The notes below the pieces were generated by a model, which was not told the DNA's origin, searched no databases, and saw only the letters and a list, made by a program, of their open reading frames with translations. DNA of 64,000 nt from JARRPM01 sp963765545 (GTDB lineage Bacteria > Pseudomonadota > Gammaproteobacteria > Pseudomonadales > Halieaceae). Location: contig CAVXWW010000004.1 of NCBI GenBank assembly GCA_963765545.1, positions 744,001 to 808,000 on the forward strand, given 5' to 3'. Of this stretch, positions 35,597 through 44,906 are shown piece by piece. Every line of letters starts with the position of its first letter. The stretch's first letter is position 1. Made by a program: the position numbers and the translations under genes.

Positions 35597-37483
35597 TCAG
35601 GAATCGTAGTCGTCGCTGGTCATCAGGCTATCGCTGAATTTCTTATCGTCGGGAGCCCCTTCGGTAAATATTCTGTTATTGAAAATACTGTCGCTGAAGG
35701 GGCGCTCCTCCGGGGAGGGCCGACTCTCCGCTGCGACTGGGGAAACACCTTCTGCATTGCCCGGCGCCGCCTGCCCGAAGCTGTGGCTAACCTCCTCTTC
35801 CAGCAATAACTCTCCAGGCAGCTTTGCACCGCGGGTTGTCAGTCCCGACGGGGGAGATGCGGGATAGGCACCATCGAGGTCAATGGCTGAATCAGGCCGC
35901 GCTAGCGGTCGACCTGCGGTGCCCGGGGCCGCCGGCCTGGGGCTGCTGGGACTTTCTGTCGCGATGTCCCCTGCGTCCGGGAGCACCACGCTCGAAACGG
36001 GTTCTTCCGCGTGAACATGCTCCCGACTGTCCCGGGGGTCCTGCGTTTCCCCGGCCTTGCTGTCCTGCGGCACTCCGTTCAGATTTGGGGGCGGCGCCTT
36101 GGCCGGGAGCACTTCTCCGCCACCTGACCGGGTGCGGGGGTCGCGCAGGCTGGGAGCTGGTGCTGAACTCGTCAGAGACGGCAGATCTGATGCCGGTGCT
36201 GTATCGAGGGCGAATCCGGGTACCGTTGTGCTGCTACCTATGAATTCCAGATTCTGCAAGGCGGCATCTGATGCCCGCCGGTTGTATTTCTGTTGCGCAA
36301 CCGGTGACGCCATTGCTTGCGTACCCAGGGACCTTTCGCCCGCCTGTTCTTCGCCTGATACGCCGGCGGCTCCGGGACTCGCCATATAGCCCGGTGACAC
36401 CTCGTTGGCTGAGTCGATGATCAGCCCAGCCTGTGACTCATCCTGCCGCCCAGGGCCTGATTCAGTGACTACTTCATGAGCGGCAGGTGAACCAGGCGCT
36501 TGACGCGGAGTGCCGAGTCGGTAAACCCCGGGGCCTGGCTGGTAAGTGCCGGGCTTCAACATACGAGCTTGCTCTGCCAGGGTAAAACCGGCAGCGGCAC
36601 CCGGTTGGGGCTGTGTACCAGGGGCGTCTGGCTCTGACCGGGAGAGTGCAGTGATGACATCGGGAGCCTGGGAGTGCGGTAAGGACGAGCCAAGAGTGTC
36701 CGGGTCCTGGCTGCCAATGGTGCTGGTGCCTACCGCCTGCTGCATTGGTTCTGAATAATCCTCGCCAGTAGTCTCGTCACTGCTGTCGTCTTCATGCAAC
36801 ATGCGCTGCTTCAAAACCTCGTGCGCACAATCAGACCAGCGGCCAAAATGAGACGATGCGGCCGGGTCAGGCATGCGGTGTTTGCGGAACCCTCGCATGC
36901 TTTCCATAAAGCGCTGCTTCACGGCACGGTAATGATAGATGTAGCTGTCTGTCTGCAACGGCACCAGGTCATCACCGCCGCGGATAATCAGCATCTGGGG
37001 GGGCATCTGTCCCTGCAGGCTATGCAGAAGATCTGCCAGAAAACATAATCGAAATGCCGAGTGATGCGTGTTGCGGGCTTGCGTATCACAGGGTATGTAA
37101 AGAAAGTCACCCAGCTGTGAATAACCGCTGGTACGCATCAACAGGTTGGCGGCACTGGACAATGACCCCAGTGCGAGCTGGCCATTGACGATAAAATCCG
37201 CTCCCCGACGCATTGCCTCCAGCGTAGCGCTGCGACGGCTCGCCTCGTCCGCATCCCAATCGACCAGGCAAACATCCTTGCCCTCGGCGCGCAAGGTATC
37301 CGCCATATCGTCCTGGCGCTCTATGCTATCACCGGGCGGAACGCTGCCCAGATCGGCGGGAATGCCGTGTTCGGGATTCTCCAGGGTGAGTCGTTCCATC
37401 CAGCAGGCGAAGGGTGATTCCCTGAAGAGGACGAAATCTTCCGAGGTGTACGTTATGGCGTTATCGACTGTGCAGCGATACAT
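35597..37483 (-). CDS. RecB/TM0106-type nuclease-like protein without intact catalytic motif, long disordered tail
   Basis: 628 residues. Residues 1-230 resemble the N-terminal part of TM0106-type PD-(D/E)XK nucleases: TYTSEDFVLFRESPFACWME, then NLLMRTSGYSQLGDFLYIP and a following helix FRLCFLADLLHSLQGQMPPQ. Where active relatives have D-x-K after the strand, this protein reads IPCDTQ, so the lysine is missing and activity is doubtful. Residues about 235-628 are low-complexity, rich in Ser, Pro, Ala, Gly and acidic residues, probably disordered. Related proteins occur in Pseudomonas-type bacteria as hypothetical proteins. The role is unknown. Confidence 0.78.
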   Translation of the reverse strand: MYRCTVDNAITYTSEDFVLFRESPFACWMERLTLENPEHGIPADLGSVPPGDSIERQDDMADTLRAEGKDVCLVDWDADEASRRSATLEAMRRGADFIVNGQLALGSLSSAANLLMRTSGYSQLGDFLYIPCDTQARNTHHSAFRLCFLADLLHSLQGQMPPQMLIIRGGDDLVPLQTDSYIYHYRAVKQRFMESMRGFRKHRMPDPAASSHFGRWSDCAHEVLKQRMLHEDDSSDETTGEDYSEPMQQAVGTSTIGSQDPDTLGSSLPHSQAPDVITALSRSEPDAPGTQPQPGAAAGFTLAEQARMLKPGTYQPGPGVYRLGTPRQAPGSPAAHEVVTESGPGRQDESQAGLIIDSANEVSPGYMASPGAAGVSGEEQAGERSLGTQAMASPVAQQKYNRRASDAALQNLEFIGSSTTVPGFALDTAPASDLPSLTSSAPAPSLRDPRTRSGGGEVLPAKAPPPNLNGVPQDSKAGETQDPRDSREHVHAEEPVSSVVLPDAGDIATESPSSPRPAAPGTAGRPLARPDSAIDLDGAYPASPPSGLTTRGAKLPGELLLEEEVSHSFGQAAPGNAEGVSPVAAESRPSPEERPFSDSIFNNRIFTEGAPDDKKFSDSLMTSDDYDS

Positions 37484-37603
37484 AAATTACGGCTCGTTTC
37501 CACTTTCCGGATGAAAACAGCGCAAGTCGCATTTTCACTCGAGCCGTTTGAGTATTTATATCGGAATGGGCCGCGCATGTCCACGCTCAGGACGAGAAAT
37601 TGG

Positions 37604-39313
37604 TCACGGTTTGCGGTAAACAGTCGCCCCACCTATGAAAGTTTGCTCTACGATGAGCTCGCGCAGCCCCATGGGCTCCTCCAATGGATTGCCAGAAAGC
37701 ACTACCAGGTCGGCATATTTACCGGGCTCCAGCGAGCCCCTGTTCTCCTCCTGAAAAACCTGCCAGGCAGCATCGATGGTGACCGCCCGCAGCGCGTCCA
37801 TCACGCCAATGCGCTGCTCTGGCCCCAGCACATCACCACCAGAGGTGATTCGATGGACCTGGCTCCACACTGCCTGCAGCGGCAACATCGGGGTGACCGG
37901 GGTATCGAGGTGCGAACTGAAGCGGAGTCCGTACTCCTGCGCCCACCGGGCCGGGCTGATCACGGCGGCGCGTGCCGGTCCCAGAAAAATATCGCGATGA
38001 CGATCCCCCCAATACCAGGTGTGGGCGCTGAAAAAACTGGGGGTAATACCCAGGTCACGCATTCTTGCGATCTGGTCTTTGCGCGCCATCTGGGCGTGAA
38101 TCAGAATCATGCGGGGGTCTTGCACGGGGTGCTCGAGCTGCGCGGCTTCAAAGGCGTCGAGAATGTCCTCGATCGACTCGTCACCATTGCCATGAATCGC
38201 TATCTGGTACCCGGCCTTGTGCAGAGCCGCGACCTGGCTGAACAGCTTGTCACGTGGAATCGAGGGATAGCCAACATAGTCTGCGTCGCCGTGATAGGGC
38301 GTAAAATAGGGTTGACTGAGGTAGCCGGTATAGCCCTGGATACTGCCGTCGGCCACCAGTTTGACCGCGCCCATCGCAACCCTGTCGCTGCTGTAGTCGC
38401 CGGCGCTGTATTGACCGTTGAGCAGTGACTCGCCAAATTCCGTTTCAAAGGGAAATACCACCAGCCGCTGGGGAATAACCCCCAGTTTACTGAACAGGGA
38501 CAGCCCTGTGGCCAATTGAGTGCTGACCCCACCGGACTGTGCGGTGGTCACGCCGCGCGCTGAATATTCGTTGGCCGCCGCTTTGATCAGCCGCCAGGTG
38601 TCCGTCAGGCTCATATCCTGCATCTTGACCATTATGGCGAGCCTGGCGGTCTCCTCCAGCAGCCCATTGGGCTCCTGCGAATTCGGCAGGCGGCCGATCA
38701 CACCGCCCTCCGGATCCGGTGTGCTCGCATCGATGCCTACCTCCGCCAGGGCCAGACTGTTTGCCACCAGCATATGCCCCGATATATGCATCGCTACCAC
38801 CGGGTGGTCCTGTGACACCGCATCCAATTCCGCGCGAGTCGGGTGGCGCTGCTCCGCCAGCAGGGTGTCGTCGTAACCAAAGCCTGAGACCCACTCTCCA
38901 GAGGGCGTCTTCGCCGCCTGCTCGCCCAGCGCAGCCAGCACCTGATCCATGCTGGTCAGCGCGCCTATGGGCGGGCTATTGAGATCCGCGGCCACTACTT
39001 TCAGGCCGGAGCCGGGAAAATGCCCATGGGCGTCGACAAAGCCGGGCAGCAGGGTACGTCCACGCAGGTCGACCACCTCACTGTCTTCCTGTGCCAGCGC
39101 CATGATCTCCTGCGTACTCCCCACCGCCTCAATGCGATCTGCTCGCACGGCGATGGCTTCGACAACCCGGTTGTCACTGTCCATCGTCAGTATATTGCCG
39201 TTGATAAACAGCTGATGGTCCGGAGGTGCCGGCAGGCGGGTGGCGATACGGACAAGCACACCGAAGCCGACAACAAGTGCCAGAACAACAGCCAGTATGG
39301 TTTTCCATTTCAT
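37604..39313 (-). CDS. Amidohydrolase family protein (YtcJ-like), membrane-anchored
   Basis: 569 residues with an N-terminal hydrophobic segment (ILAVVLALVVGFGVLV), either signal anchor or signal peptide, so the enzyme faces the periplasm. Metal ligands are visible in FVDAHGHFPG (about 92-101) and later His residues in IAIHGNGDESIEDI and MILIHAQMARKD. The layout fits the amidohydrolase_3 (YtcJ) group, which hydrolyses C-N bonds in diverse cyclic or acyl compounds. The substrate is unknown. It lies upstream of the degenerate nuclease gene on the same strand. Confidence 0.86.
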   Translation of the reverse strand: MKWKTILAVVLALVVGFGVLVRIATRLPAPPDHQLFINGNILTMDSDNRVVEAIAVRADRIEAVGSTQEIMALAQEDSEVVDLRGRTLLPGFVDAHGHFPGSGLKVVAADLNSPPIGALTSMDQVLAALGEQAAKTPSGEWVSGFGYDDTLLAEQRHPTRAELDAVSQDHPVVAMHISGHMLVANSLALAEVGIDASTPDPEGGVIGRLPNSQEPNGLLEETARLAIMVKMQDMSLTDTWRLIKAAANEYSARGVTTAQSGGVSTQLATGLSLFSKLGVIPQRLVVFPFETEFGESLLNGQYSAGDYSSDRVAMGAVKLVADGSIQGYTGYLSQPYFTPYHGDADYVGYPSIPRDKLFSQVAALHKAGYQIAIHGNGDESIEDILDAFEAAQLEHPVQDPRMILIHAQMARKDQIARMRDLGITPSFFSAHTWYWGDRHRDIFLGPARAAVISPARWAQEYGLRFSSHLDTPVTPMLPLQAVWSQVHRITSGGDVLGPEQRIGVMDALRAVTIDAAWQVFQEENRGSLEPGKYADLVVLSGNPLEEPMGLRELIVEQTFIGGATVYRKP

Positions 39314-39337
39314 GTATCTATCACCCGCTCAGTTGGT

Positions 39338-40477
39338 TCAACTGCCCGTTTTGGCCAGGGGCCCTATCACGATGTCTGCCAGCCGCGCCCGGTGCCAGGC
39401 GGCATCGCCCCAGAGCATCTGGCTGTGCTTCTGGCGTTTGAAATACAGATGGACATAGCACTCCCAGGTAAAGCCTATACCACCGTGGCATTGCACCGAC
39501 CGACCCGATGCCAGGGCGGCGGTTTCACTGGCCGATGCCTTGGCCATATGGGCAAATTGCAGCGCCTTGTCCGGTTCGCAATCGATGGCACAGGCCGCGT
39601 TGTAAACCAGCGACTTGGTCTGGTCGATCTGCAACATGACGTTGACCAGAGGGTGTTTTACCGCCTGGAAAAAGCCCAGCGGGTGGTCAAACTGCTGCCG
39701 GGTGCCAACGTACTCAACGGTTGTCTGGAGCTGCCACTCGGCGGCGCCTACCATATCCGCTGCCAGTATGGTCCAGATGGCAGGCATTGCCTGTGCAAGC
39801 GCGGCCAGGCCGTTGCTAGTGAGTTCTACTGCCGTAACATGGTCAAAACTGACATGAGCCTGGTCCCGGGTGAGATCAACGATGGCATCCGCATGCACCG
39901 TTACGCCGGGGGCATCTGTAGCCACCCAGTACAAGCCGAGACCTGAAGTTGAACGGGCACTGACCAGAAGGCGCTGCGCCTTGCGGGCGTCCTGCACATA
40001 CCAGGCGGTACCATTGAGCTTGCCCTCTTCGCAGTTGACATCGCTATCGCCGGGCGACCAGGAGCCCGCCTGATTGGTGATCGCCAGCGTAGCTGACTGG
40101 CCCTCCACGATCTCCGCAAGTGCTGTTTCACCGCCCGCGCCGCAGGCGTTCAGCACCCAGGTGGCATTAATGGTTCCCAGCAACGGGCAGGGAAAGGCCG
40201 CACGGCCCAACTCCTCCGCCAGGCCGGCAACCGCAACCGCGGTCATACCCACGCCGCCGGCCGATTCCGGCACGGCCAGCATGGTCCAGCCCAGGTCCAC
40301 CATTTCCTGCCACAGGTCGCTGCTCCAGTGGCACTCGTTCTCCCGGTCGGGGCGATGATCACCCGCGACCAGGGCATGCAGTGTCGAGGTGGGAAATTTG
40401 TCGGCGAAAAATTTGCGCGCCGATGCCTTGAGCATTGCGGCTTCCTCACCAAACCCGTAATTGTCAGGCTGTGTCAT
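39338..40477 (-). CDS. Acyl-CoA dehydrogenase, degenerate (beta-type) subunit
   Basis: 379 residues from the ATG at 40477, which has AGGGGGA upstream; the longer open frame to 40546 overlaps the upstream gene. The acyl-CoA dehydrogenase fold is clear, with the C-terminal QCHGGIGFTWECYVHLYFKR. The flavin-contact motif YSEPxAGSD is absent; the region reads LAITNQAGSWSPGDSD. It lies 10 bases after a canonical dehydrogenase gene and should be its partner in a heteromeric enzyme. Confidence 0.87.
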   Translation of the reverse strand: MTQPDNYGFGEEAAMLKASARKFFADKFPTSTLHALVAGDHRPDRENECHWSSDLWQEMVDLGWTMLAVPESAGGVGMTAVAVAGLAEELGRAAFPCPLLGTINATWVLNACGAGGETALAEIVEGQSATLAITNQAGSWSPGDSDVNCEEGKLNGTAWYVQDARKAQRLLVSARSTSGLGLYWVATDAPGVTVHADAIVDLTRDQAHVSFDHVTAVELTSNGLAALAQAMPAIWTILAADMVGAAEWQLQTTVEYVGTRQQFDHPLGFFQAVKHPLVNVMLQIDQTKSLVYNAACAIDCEPDKALQFAHMAKASASETAALASGRSVQCHGGIGFTWECYVHLYFKRQKHSQMLWGDAAWHRARLADIVIGPLAKTGS

Positions 40478-40487
40478 TTCGTCCCCC

Positions 40488-41723
40488 TTACTTGGACTTT
40501 GCCAGGCCGAGCACGCGCTCACCCAGGATATTGCGCTGGACTTCACTGGTGCCCGCAGCGATGGTCATGCCATAGGAATTCATATAGGCCAGGTTCCACT
40601 GGCCACCCGCCGGGGCATTGGCATCGTCCAGATACAGGGAGGCGCTGGCGCCGGCCACTTCCAGGGCAAGCGCAGCGGTATTCTGACTGATCTCGCTGGC
40701 CAGCAGCTTGTTTTGCAACAGTAATCGCATGGGGTGGTCCAGTAAGGCTGGCACCCTCGCCCGCCGCTGATTCTGGGCCAGCCCTGCCTCACAGATCATC
40801 TGTTGCATGATGCGGTCGCGTACCAGTGGATCTTCCGCCGCGGGCCGCCCGTCGCGCATTGAGGTCCGGGCCAACTCTGTTAGGTTGTGTGAAGTAGTCG
40901 CATGACTGCCCTTATTCTTGAGCCCCCCTGCCCTGGGTGTCTGCAACTCCCCGGCACCGCGCTCGTGCAGCAGGGTTGTCATCGCGACTTGCCAACCCTT
41001 GCCGAGCTCATCCAGGCGATAGCTGTCATCGACCTCCAGGTTGTCGAATATCACCTCGTTGAAGCCGGTTTCACCGGTGATTTTAATCAATGGGCGCACG
41101 GTAACACCCTTGCCCAATGCAGCACGAATAGGCACTACGAAATAGGAGAGACCGTCATACTTATGCGATTTATCAGTGCGCAGAAGCAGGATCATCCACT
41201 CTGCGAAGTGCGCCAGCGAGGTCCACACCTTATGCCCGTTGATCACCCACTTATCGCCTTTGCGCTCGGCAAACGTCTGTACACTGGCAAGGTCGGAACC
41301 AGCACCGGGTTCGCTGAAGCCCTGGCACCAGATGTCCTCCCCCGAAAACAGGCGCGGCAACAAGCGCTCTTTCAGCGCTTCCTGCGCGTGGTAAAAAACG
41401 GTTGGAGCCGCCATGCCCAGGCCGATAATATTGGGAAAATAAGGGGTTCGCGCAGCCAGCATTTCCTCGTTTGCCACGCGCTGGCAGTTCTTGCGACCAC
41501 CACCACCCACCGCTTCGGGGTAGTCACACCCGACCAGGCCCGCGTCATAGGCGTTTTTTTGCCAGGCCTGCAGATAACTCAACTGCTCTTTGGTCATTAT
41601 CTCCAGCGCACTCAGCGGCAGGCGAAAGGTGGGGTCTGGCGGCCGGTTTGAGGCTAGCCAGGTCCGGCAATGCTCACGAAATTCGGCCTGTTCGGGGCTG
41701 TCCCTGCGGTCGCTGTCTGACAT
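40488..41723 (-). CDS. Acyl-CoA dehydrogenase, canonical (alpha-type) subunit
   Basis: 411 residues from the ATG at 41723 (GGAG eight bases upstream). All family motifs are intact: GFSEPGAGSDLASVQTF (about 145-160), VINGHKVWTSLAHFAEW and the C-terminal AAGTSEVQRNILGERVLGL. It is the first gene of a two-gene unit with the degenerate subunit at 39338-40477, repeating the architecture of the pair at 9676-12012. It likely oxidises a bulky or branched acyl-CoA, with ETF as acceptor. Confidence 0.9.
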   Translation of the reverse strand: MSDSDRRDSPEQAEFREHCRTWLASNRPPDPTFRLPLSALEIMTKEQLSYLQAWQKNAYDAGLVGCDYPEAVGGGGRKNCQRVANEEMLAARTPYFPNIIGLGMAAPTVFYHAQEALKERLLPRLFSGEDIWCQGFSEPGAGSDLASVQTFAERKGDKWVINGHKVWTSLAHFAEWMILLLRTDKSHKYDGLSYFVVPIRAALGKGVTVRPLIKITGETGFNEVIFDNLEVDDSYRLDELGKGWQVAMTTLLHERGAGELQTPRAGGLKNKGSHATTSHNLTELARTSMRDGRPAAEDPLVRDRIMQQMICEAGLAQNQRRARVPALLDHPMRLLLQNKLLASEISQNTAALALEVAGASASLYLDDANAPAGGQWNLAYMNSYGMTIAAGTSEVQRNILGERVLGLAKSK

Positions 41724-41815
41724 TGTGCTCTCCAATAGTCCTGTGTCTGGTTTTATAGCTCGCTGAATTCTACCGGCGGGTTTGCTCACGGCAAGCAAAA
41801 CCCTGCACCGGGGCT

Positions 41816-41842
41816 GCGCTGGTTCAGCATAATTACCAGCGC
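41816..41842 (-). terminator. Hairpin downstream of slyX
   Basis: GCGCTGGT and ACCAGCGC form an 8-base perfect stem with an 11-base loop, 24 bases past the slyX stop on the minus strand. There is no U-tract immediately after it, so it is a weak or rho-dependent candidate. Confidence 0.35.
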
Positions 41843-41865
41843 GGGGCTGCGTTTTTGTAATCGCG

Positions 41866-42087
41866 CTAATAGTGCGGCGGTGCGTCCTCGTCCGGCCCTG
41901 TCGCTCCAGGGCCGGGACCTTGCTCATCCTGGCGCTGTTTCAGCAACTGCAATTGCCTGCGCAACAACAGGATCTCCTGCTGCTGGGTCGCCAGCGCACT
42001 GTTGAGCCCACCAACCAGGTCCTCATGGTAGGCAAGCTGGGTTTGCACGTCGACTAACTGTTGCGCCAACTCATCGATATTCGTCAA
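41866..42087 (-). CDS. slyX: SlyX family protein
   Basis: 73 residues, a coiled-coil protein (ELAQQLVDVQTQLAYHEDLV then QQQEILLLRRQLQLLKQR) ending in DEDAPPHY, the conserved SlyX C-terminus. The start is a TTG at 42087 with GGGAGGGCC in front. A longer open frame to 42447 overlaps the divergent yciH gene and is rejected. The function of SlyX is not established. It diverges from yciH with an 84-base gap. Confidence 0.9.
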   Translation of the reverse strand: MTNIDELAQQLVDVQTQLAYHEDLVGGLNSALATQQQEILLLRRQLQLLKQRQDEQGPGPGATGPDEDAPPHY

Positions 42088-42171
42088 GCCAGGCCCTCCC
42101 CGGACAGTCACTGTTCCCGCCGTCAAAACGCTAATATACTGCCGCCGGACCTCAAAGACACGAATCAAGAC

Positions 42172-42531
42172 ATGAACAAGCGAAAAAACAACCGGCTGGT
42201 TTACTCTACAGAAGCGGGGCGACTCTGCCCACAGTGCCACCGCGCGGTCGCCCAGTGCGTCTGCGGCAAGGACAAGCCCGCCGCTGCCGGCGATGGTATA
42301 GTGCGGCTGCACCGTGAAACCAAGGGTCGGGGTGGCAAGGCCGTCACCCTTATCAGGGGGCTGTGCCTGCCAGAGCAGGAAATGCGGGAACTCGCCAAGA
42401 CCTTGAAGCAAAAATGCGGCGTGGGGGGCGGGCTCAAGAATGACCATATTGAGATCCAGGGTGACAAACGCCCGGAGCTCAAGACCGAATTGGAAAAGCG
42501 TGGTTTCACGGTAAAGATTGCCGGCGGCTGA
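42172..42531 (+). CDS. yciH: Translation initiation factor SUI1/YciH homologue
   Basis: 119 residues from the ATG at 42172. The N-terminal segment has a cysteine cluster (LCPQCHRAVAQCVCGKD) that may bind zinc, and the SUI1/eIF1 fold follows with HRETKGRGGKAVTLIRG and CGVGGGLKNDHIEIQGD. The protein is known as an eIF1-like factor of uncertain function in bacteria. It precedes the sulfatase-fold membrane enzyme by 85 bases. Confidence 0.9.
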   Translation: MNKRKNNRLVYSTEAGRLCPQCHRAVAQCVCGKDKPAAAGDGIVRLHRETKGRGGKAVTLIRGLCLPEQEMRELAKTLKQKCGVGGGLKNDHIEIQGDKRPELKTELEKRGFTVKIAGG

Positions 42532-42616
42532 TGCGACACTATCGCCAAACGGGCGACCGGAGTACCGTTATTCACTCTTTCTCCTCCCCTGAAGGCATAC
42601 ACAGGAGCCGGCCTGG

Positions 42617-44836
42617 ATGCTGCGACACGGCCTGCTACTGATCGCAGTCATCGCCCCCCCCGTAGTGCTGCGACTGGCACAAATGACGGGACAGGGCGTG
42701 CACTTCGCAGGGGCCGATCTGCGCGGCTTTCTGTCTGATGTAATTTTCTCACTTGCTATCTATGCACTTGTCATCTGGCTTGCCCGAAGGGCACGGCCCG
42801 CTGCGGCGCTACTGATCCTGGGCTGGTGCCTGCTTAATTTTGGTAATTACGAGCACATATCGACACTGGGTGCTTCAGCTGACTTCGGCCACATCGCCTA
42901 TTTTTTTGATAAGACATTTTTTTTCGGGTCGGTACTTTCGCTTTCATCGCCACTGGTATTACTTCTTCTTCTCGGCGGCCTGTGCGGCCTTGTGCTAGCG
43001 GCATTTCGCATGCCGCAAACGATCACTGCGGCCTGGCCGTTCGCCACACTCGCCTGCCTGGGTGTGATTGCGCTTTCCCAGCTACCCCCGGGCACCAATG
43101 CGCCTGACTGGCGGCAAGCCAACGTGATCGAGGAGAACACACTACTAATGCTGCGTCGCCCCAAGGCGGGCCAGCTGCCTCACCTGTCAAAGGCAGATAC
43201 CCGGCAGCTAACGCAGCTGTATGCCAGTGATCTGTCCGGCAAGCCGATTACCGAACTGGCAGCGCAAAAACGCAACGTATTGTTGGTCATCCTAGAGGGT
43301 ATCTCCGGTATCCATCTGGAATCGCTGGCAGAAGCCCACGGCATAAACAACAACATAAAATTGTCGGCGCTGGATCAATCGGCTAGAAAAAGCCTGGCTT
43401 ACAGCACTTTTATCTCTCACAACCGCCAGACCAACCGCGGGGAGTACGCCATTTTGTGTGGTGACCTGCCGGTACTGATAAACGCCGAGCCGAAAATGAC
43501 GACAGCACTGGGTAGGGAGTACGTTAACTGCCTGCCCAATGTCCTGCGCAACGCCGGTTACCGCACGGCATACCTGCAGGCCGCACCCCTGGGGTTCATG
43601 TCCAAGGACTCATTTATGCCCAAGGCCGGGTTTGAGGAGGTTTACGGCGATAGCTGGTTCGCTCAAAACTACGCCAGAAACCAGTGGGGAATCGATGACC
43701 GGGCATTCCTGTTGCAGTCGACAAAAAAGATAGCGCAACTACAGCGAGACAGCAGGCCCTGGTTTCTCACACTGCTTACCGTGGGAACGCATCACCCCTA
43801 TATTGTCCCACCCGACTTCGGAGAACGTGATTTCCCCACCGCAGCGCAGTACACAGACCGTGCATTTGGTGAGTTCCTGGCAAAGATAGAATCGATGGGT
43901 GTTCTGGACAATACACTGGTCATCATCACATCGGACGAATCGGTAGGCATCAGCGGATACCGCGGCTCCACCGCTGGACAAGAATTCGACGATATCACCA
44001 GGAAACTGGCCGATAACTGGGGTTTCCTGATCGCCCTCACACCGCCGCGTGACAGGCAGCGCATCGATACACCCTTTGCCCAGGTCGATATTTCTCTTTC
44101 CGTACTGGATTACCTCGGGCTCACCCATAAGCCGAACAACTTTATCGGCCGCAGCCTGTTCAGGCAGTATGACTCGGGTAGGCCAATTGTATTCGGAAAT
44201 TTGTACAAGAAGTACCTGGGGGCGTTCGATGCCCGTGATGAACTGCTAATGTGCCCGCAGGGTCTGTTGGCTGATTGTGAACGTTTTGCGGTACCGGAAA
44301 AGGCGCTGTTCTCTCCCGGGCGCAAATCACTTGGGGCCGACCCGGATGCGGCGGCATTTTTCCATGCGGTAGTAGCGGCTTCCGAGGAACCGCAACCCGG
44401 GGACAGGACTGTCGCGCTGTCCTGGGAAAAAGAGATACCACTGTACAATTCCCGTGCCATGCAGGTGATTTTCGGTGGCCAATACGTCTCCACCCTGCCC
44501 CATTCACTGGTATCGGTAGAACTTGACGTGACGCTCAATGGTCCGCCCGGGAAGGCGCAGCTGGGCATACTTCTGCAATCTGACCATGGCACCCATTTCG
44601 GCCGGACACTGCCGCCACTGAGTGCCGGAGACAGGCTGACGCTCAGCTTTGATTACTATTCACCCGAAGCGCTGGACTCCCTGGCGCTGATTGGCACCGT
44701 GGTGGGAGTAGACAGCGAGAATATGGCGCTTGATTTCGCCCTGGGGCAACTGCGTATTGTCCAGGTACCCGTCGCCCAGCAACAGGAAGAGGCCGGGCTA
44801 TCGATACACCGTTCAGCTATCTCCCCCGTGAACTGA
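42617..44836 (+). CDS. LTA-synthase/sulfatase-fold membrane phosphotransferase
   Basis: 739 residues. About four N-terminal membrane helices (1-170) precede a periplasmic alkaline-phosphatase-superfamily domain. The first metal ligand is in LLVILEGISGIHLES, the likely nucleophile Thr is in HNRQTNRGEYAILCGDLP (about 275), and TVGTHHPYIVP carries the expected His. The usual Asp-His pair near the C-terminus reads VIITSDESVGISG, so Asp is kept but His is replaced by Glu. Such enzymes move phosphoglycerol or phosphoethanolamine to a lipid or glycan. A 200-residue C-terminal domain follows. AGGAG precedes the start. Confidence 0.82.
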   Translation: MLRHGLLLIAVIAPPVVLRLAQMTGQGVHFAGADLRGFLSDVIFSLAIYALVIWLARRARPAAALLILGWCLLNFGNYEHISTLGASADFGHIAYFFDKTFFFGSVLSLSSPLVLLLLLGGLCGLVLAAFRMPQTITAAWPFATLACLGVIALSQLPPGTNAPDWRQANVIEENTLLMLRRPKAGQLPHLSKADTRQLTQLYASDLSGKPITELAAQKRNVLLVILEGISGIHLESLAEAHGINNNIKLSALDQSARKSLAYSTFISHNRQTNRGEYAILCGDLPVLINAEPKMTTALGREYVNCLPNVLRNAGYRTAYLQAAPLGFMSKDSFMPKAGFEEVYGDSWFAQNYARNQWGIDDRAFLLQSTKKIAQLQRDSRPWFLTLLTVGTHHPYIVPPDFGERDFPTAAQYTDRAFGEFLAKIESMGVLDNTLVIITSDESVGISGYRGSTAGQEFDDITRKLADNWGFLIALTPPRDRQRIDTPFAQVDISLSVLDYLGLTHKPNNFIGRSLFRQYDSGRPIVFGNLYKKYLGAFDARDELLMCPQGLLADCERFAVPEKALFSPGRKSLGADPDAAAFFHAVVAASEEPQPGDRTVALSWEKEIPLYNSRAMQVIFGGQYVSTLPHSLVSVELDVTLNGPPGKAQLGILLQSDHGTHFGRTLPPLSAGDRLTLSFDYYSPEALDSLALIGTVVGVDSENMALDFALGQLRIVQVPVAQQQEEAGLSIHRSAISPVN

Positions 44837-44841
44837 CAAGC

Positions 44842-44859
44842 GCCCTGCACAGGCAGGGC
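44842..44859. terminator. GC-rich hairpin between the sulfatase-fold gene and amtB
   Basis: GCCCTGC, a 4-base loop and GCAGGGC form a perfect 7-base stem between two convergent genes. There is no U-tract directly after it on either strand, so it is only a candidate bidirectional terminator. Confidence 0.4.
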
Positions 44860-44906
44860 GGGCAACAGCCGGCAAAAAAACGACTAGGCCATTGTTCAGA
44901 GGTGCC

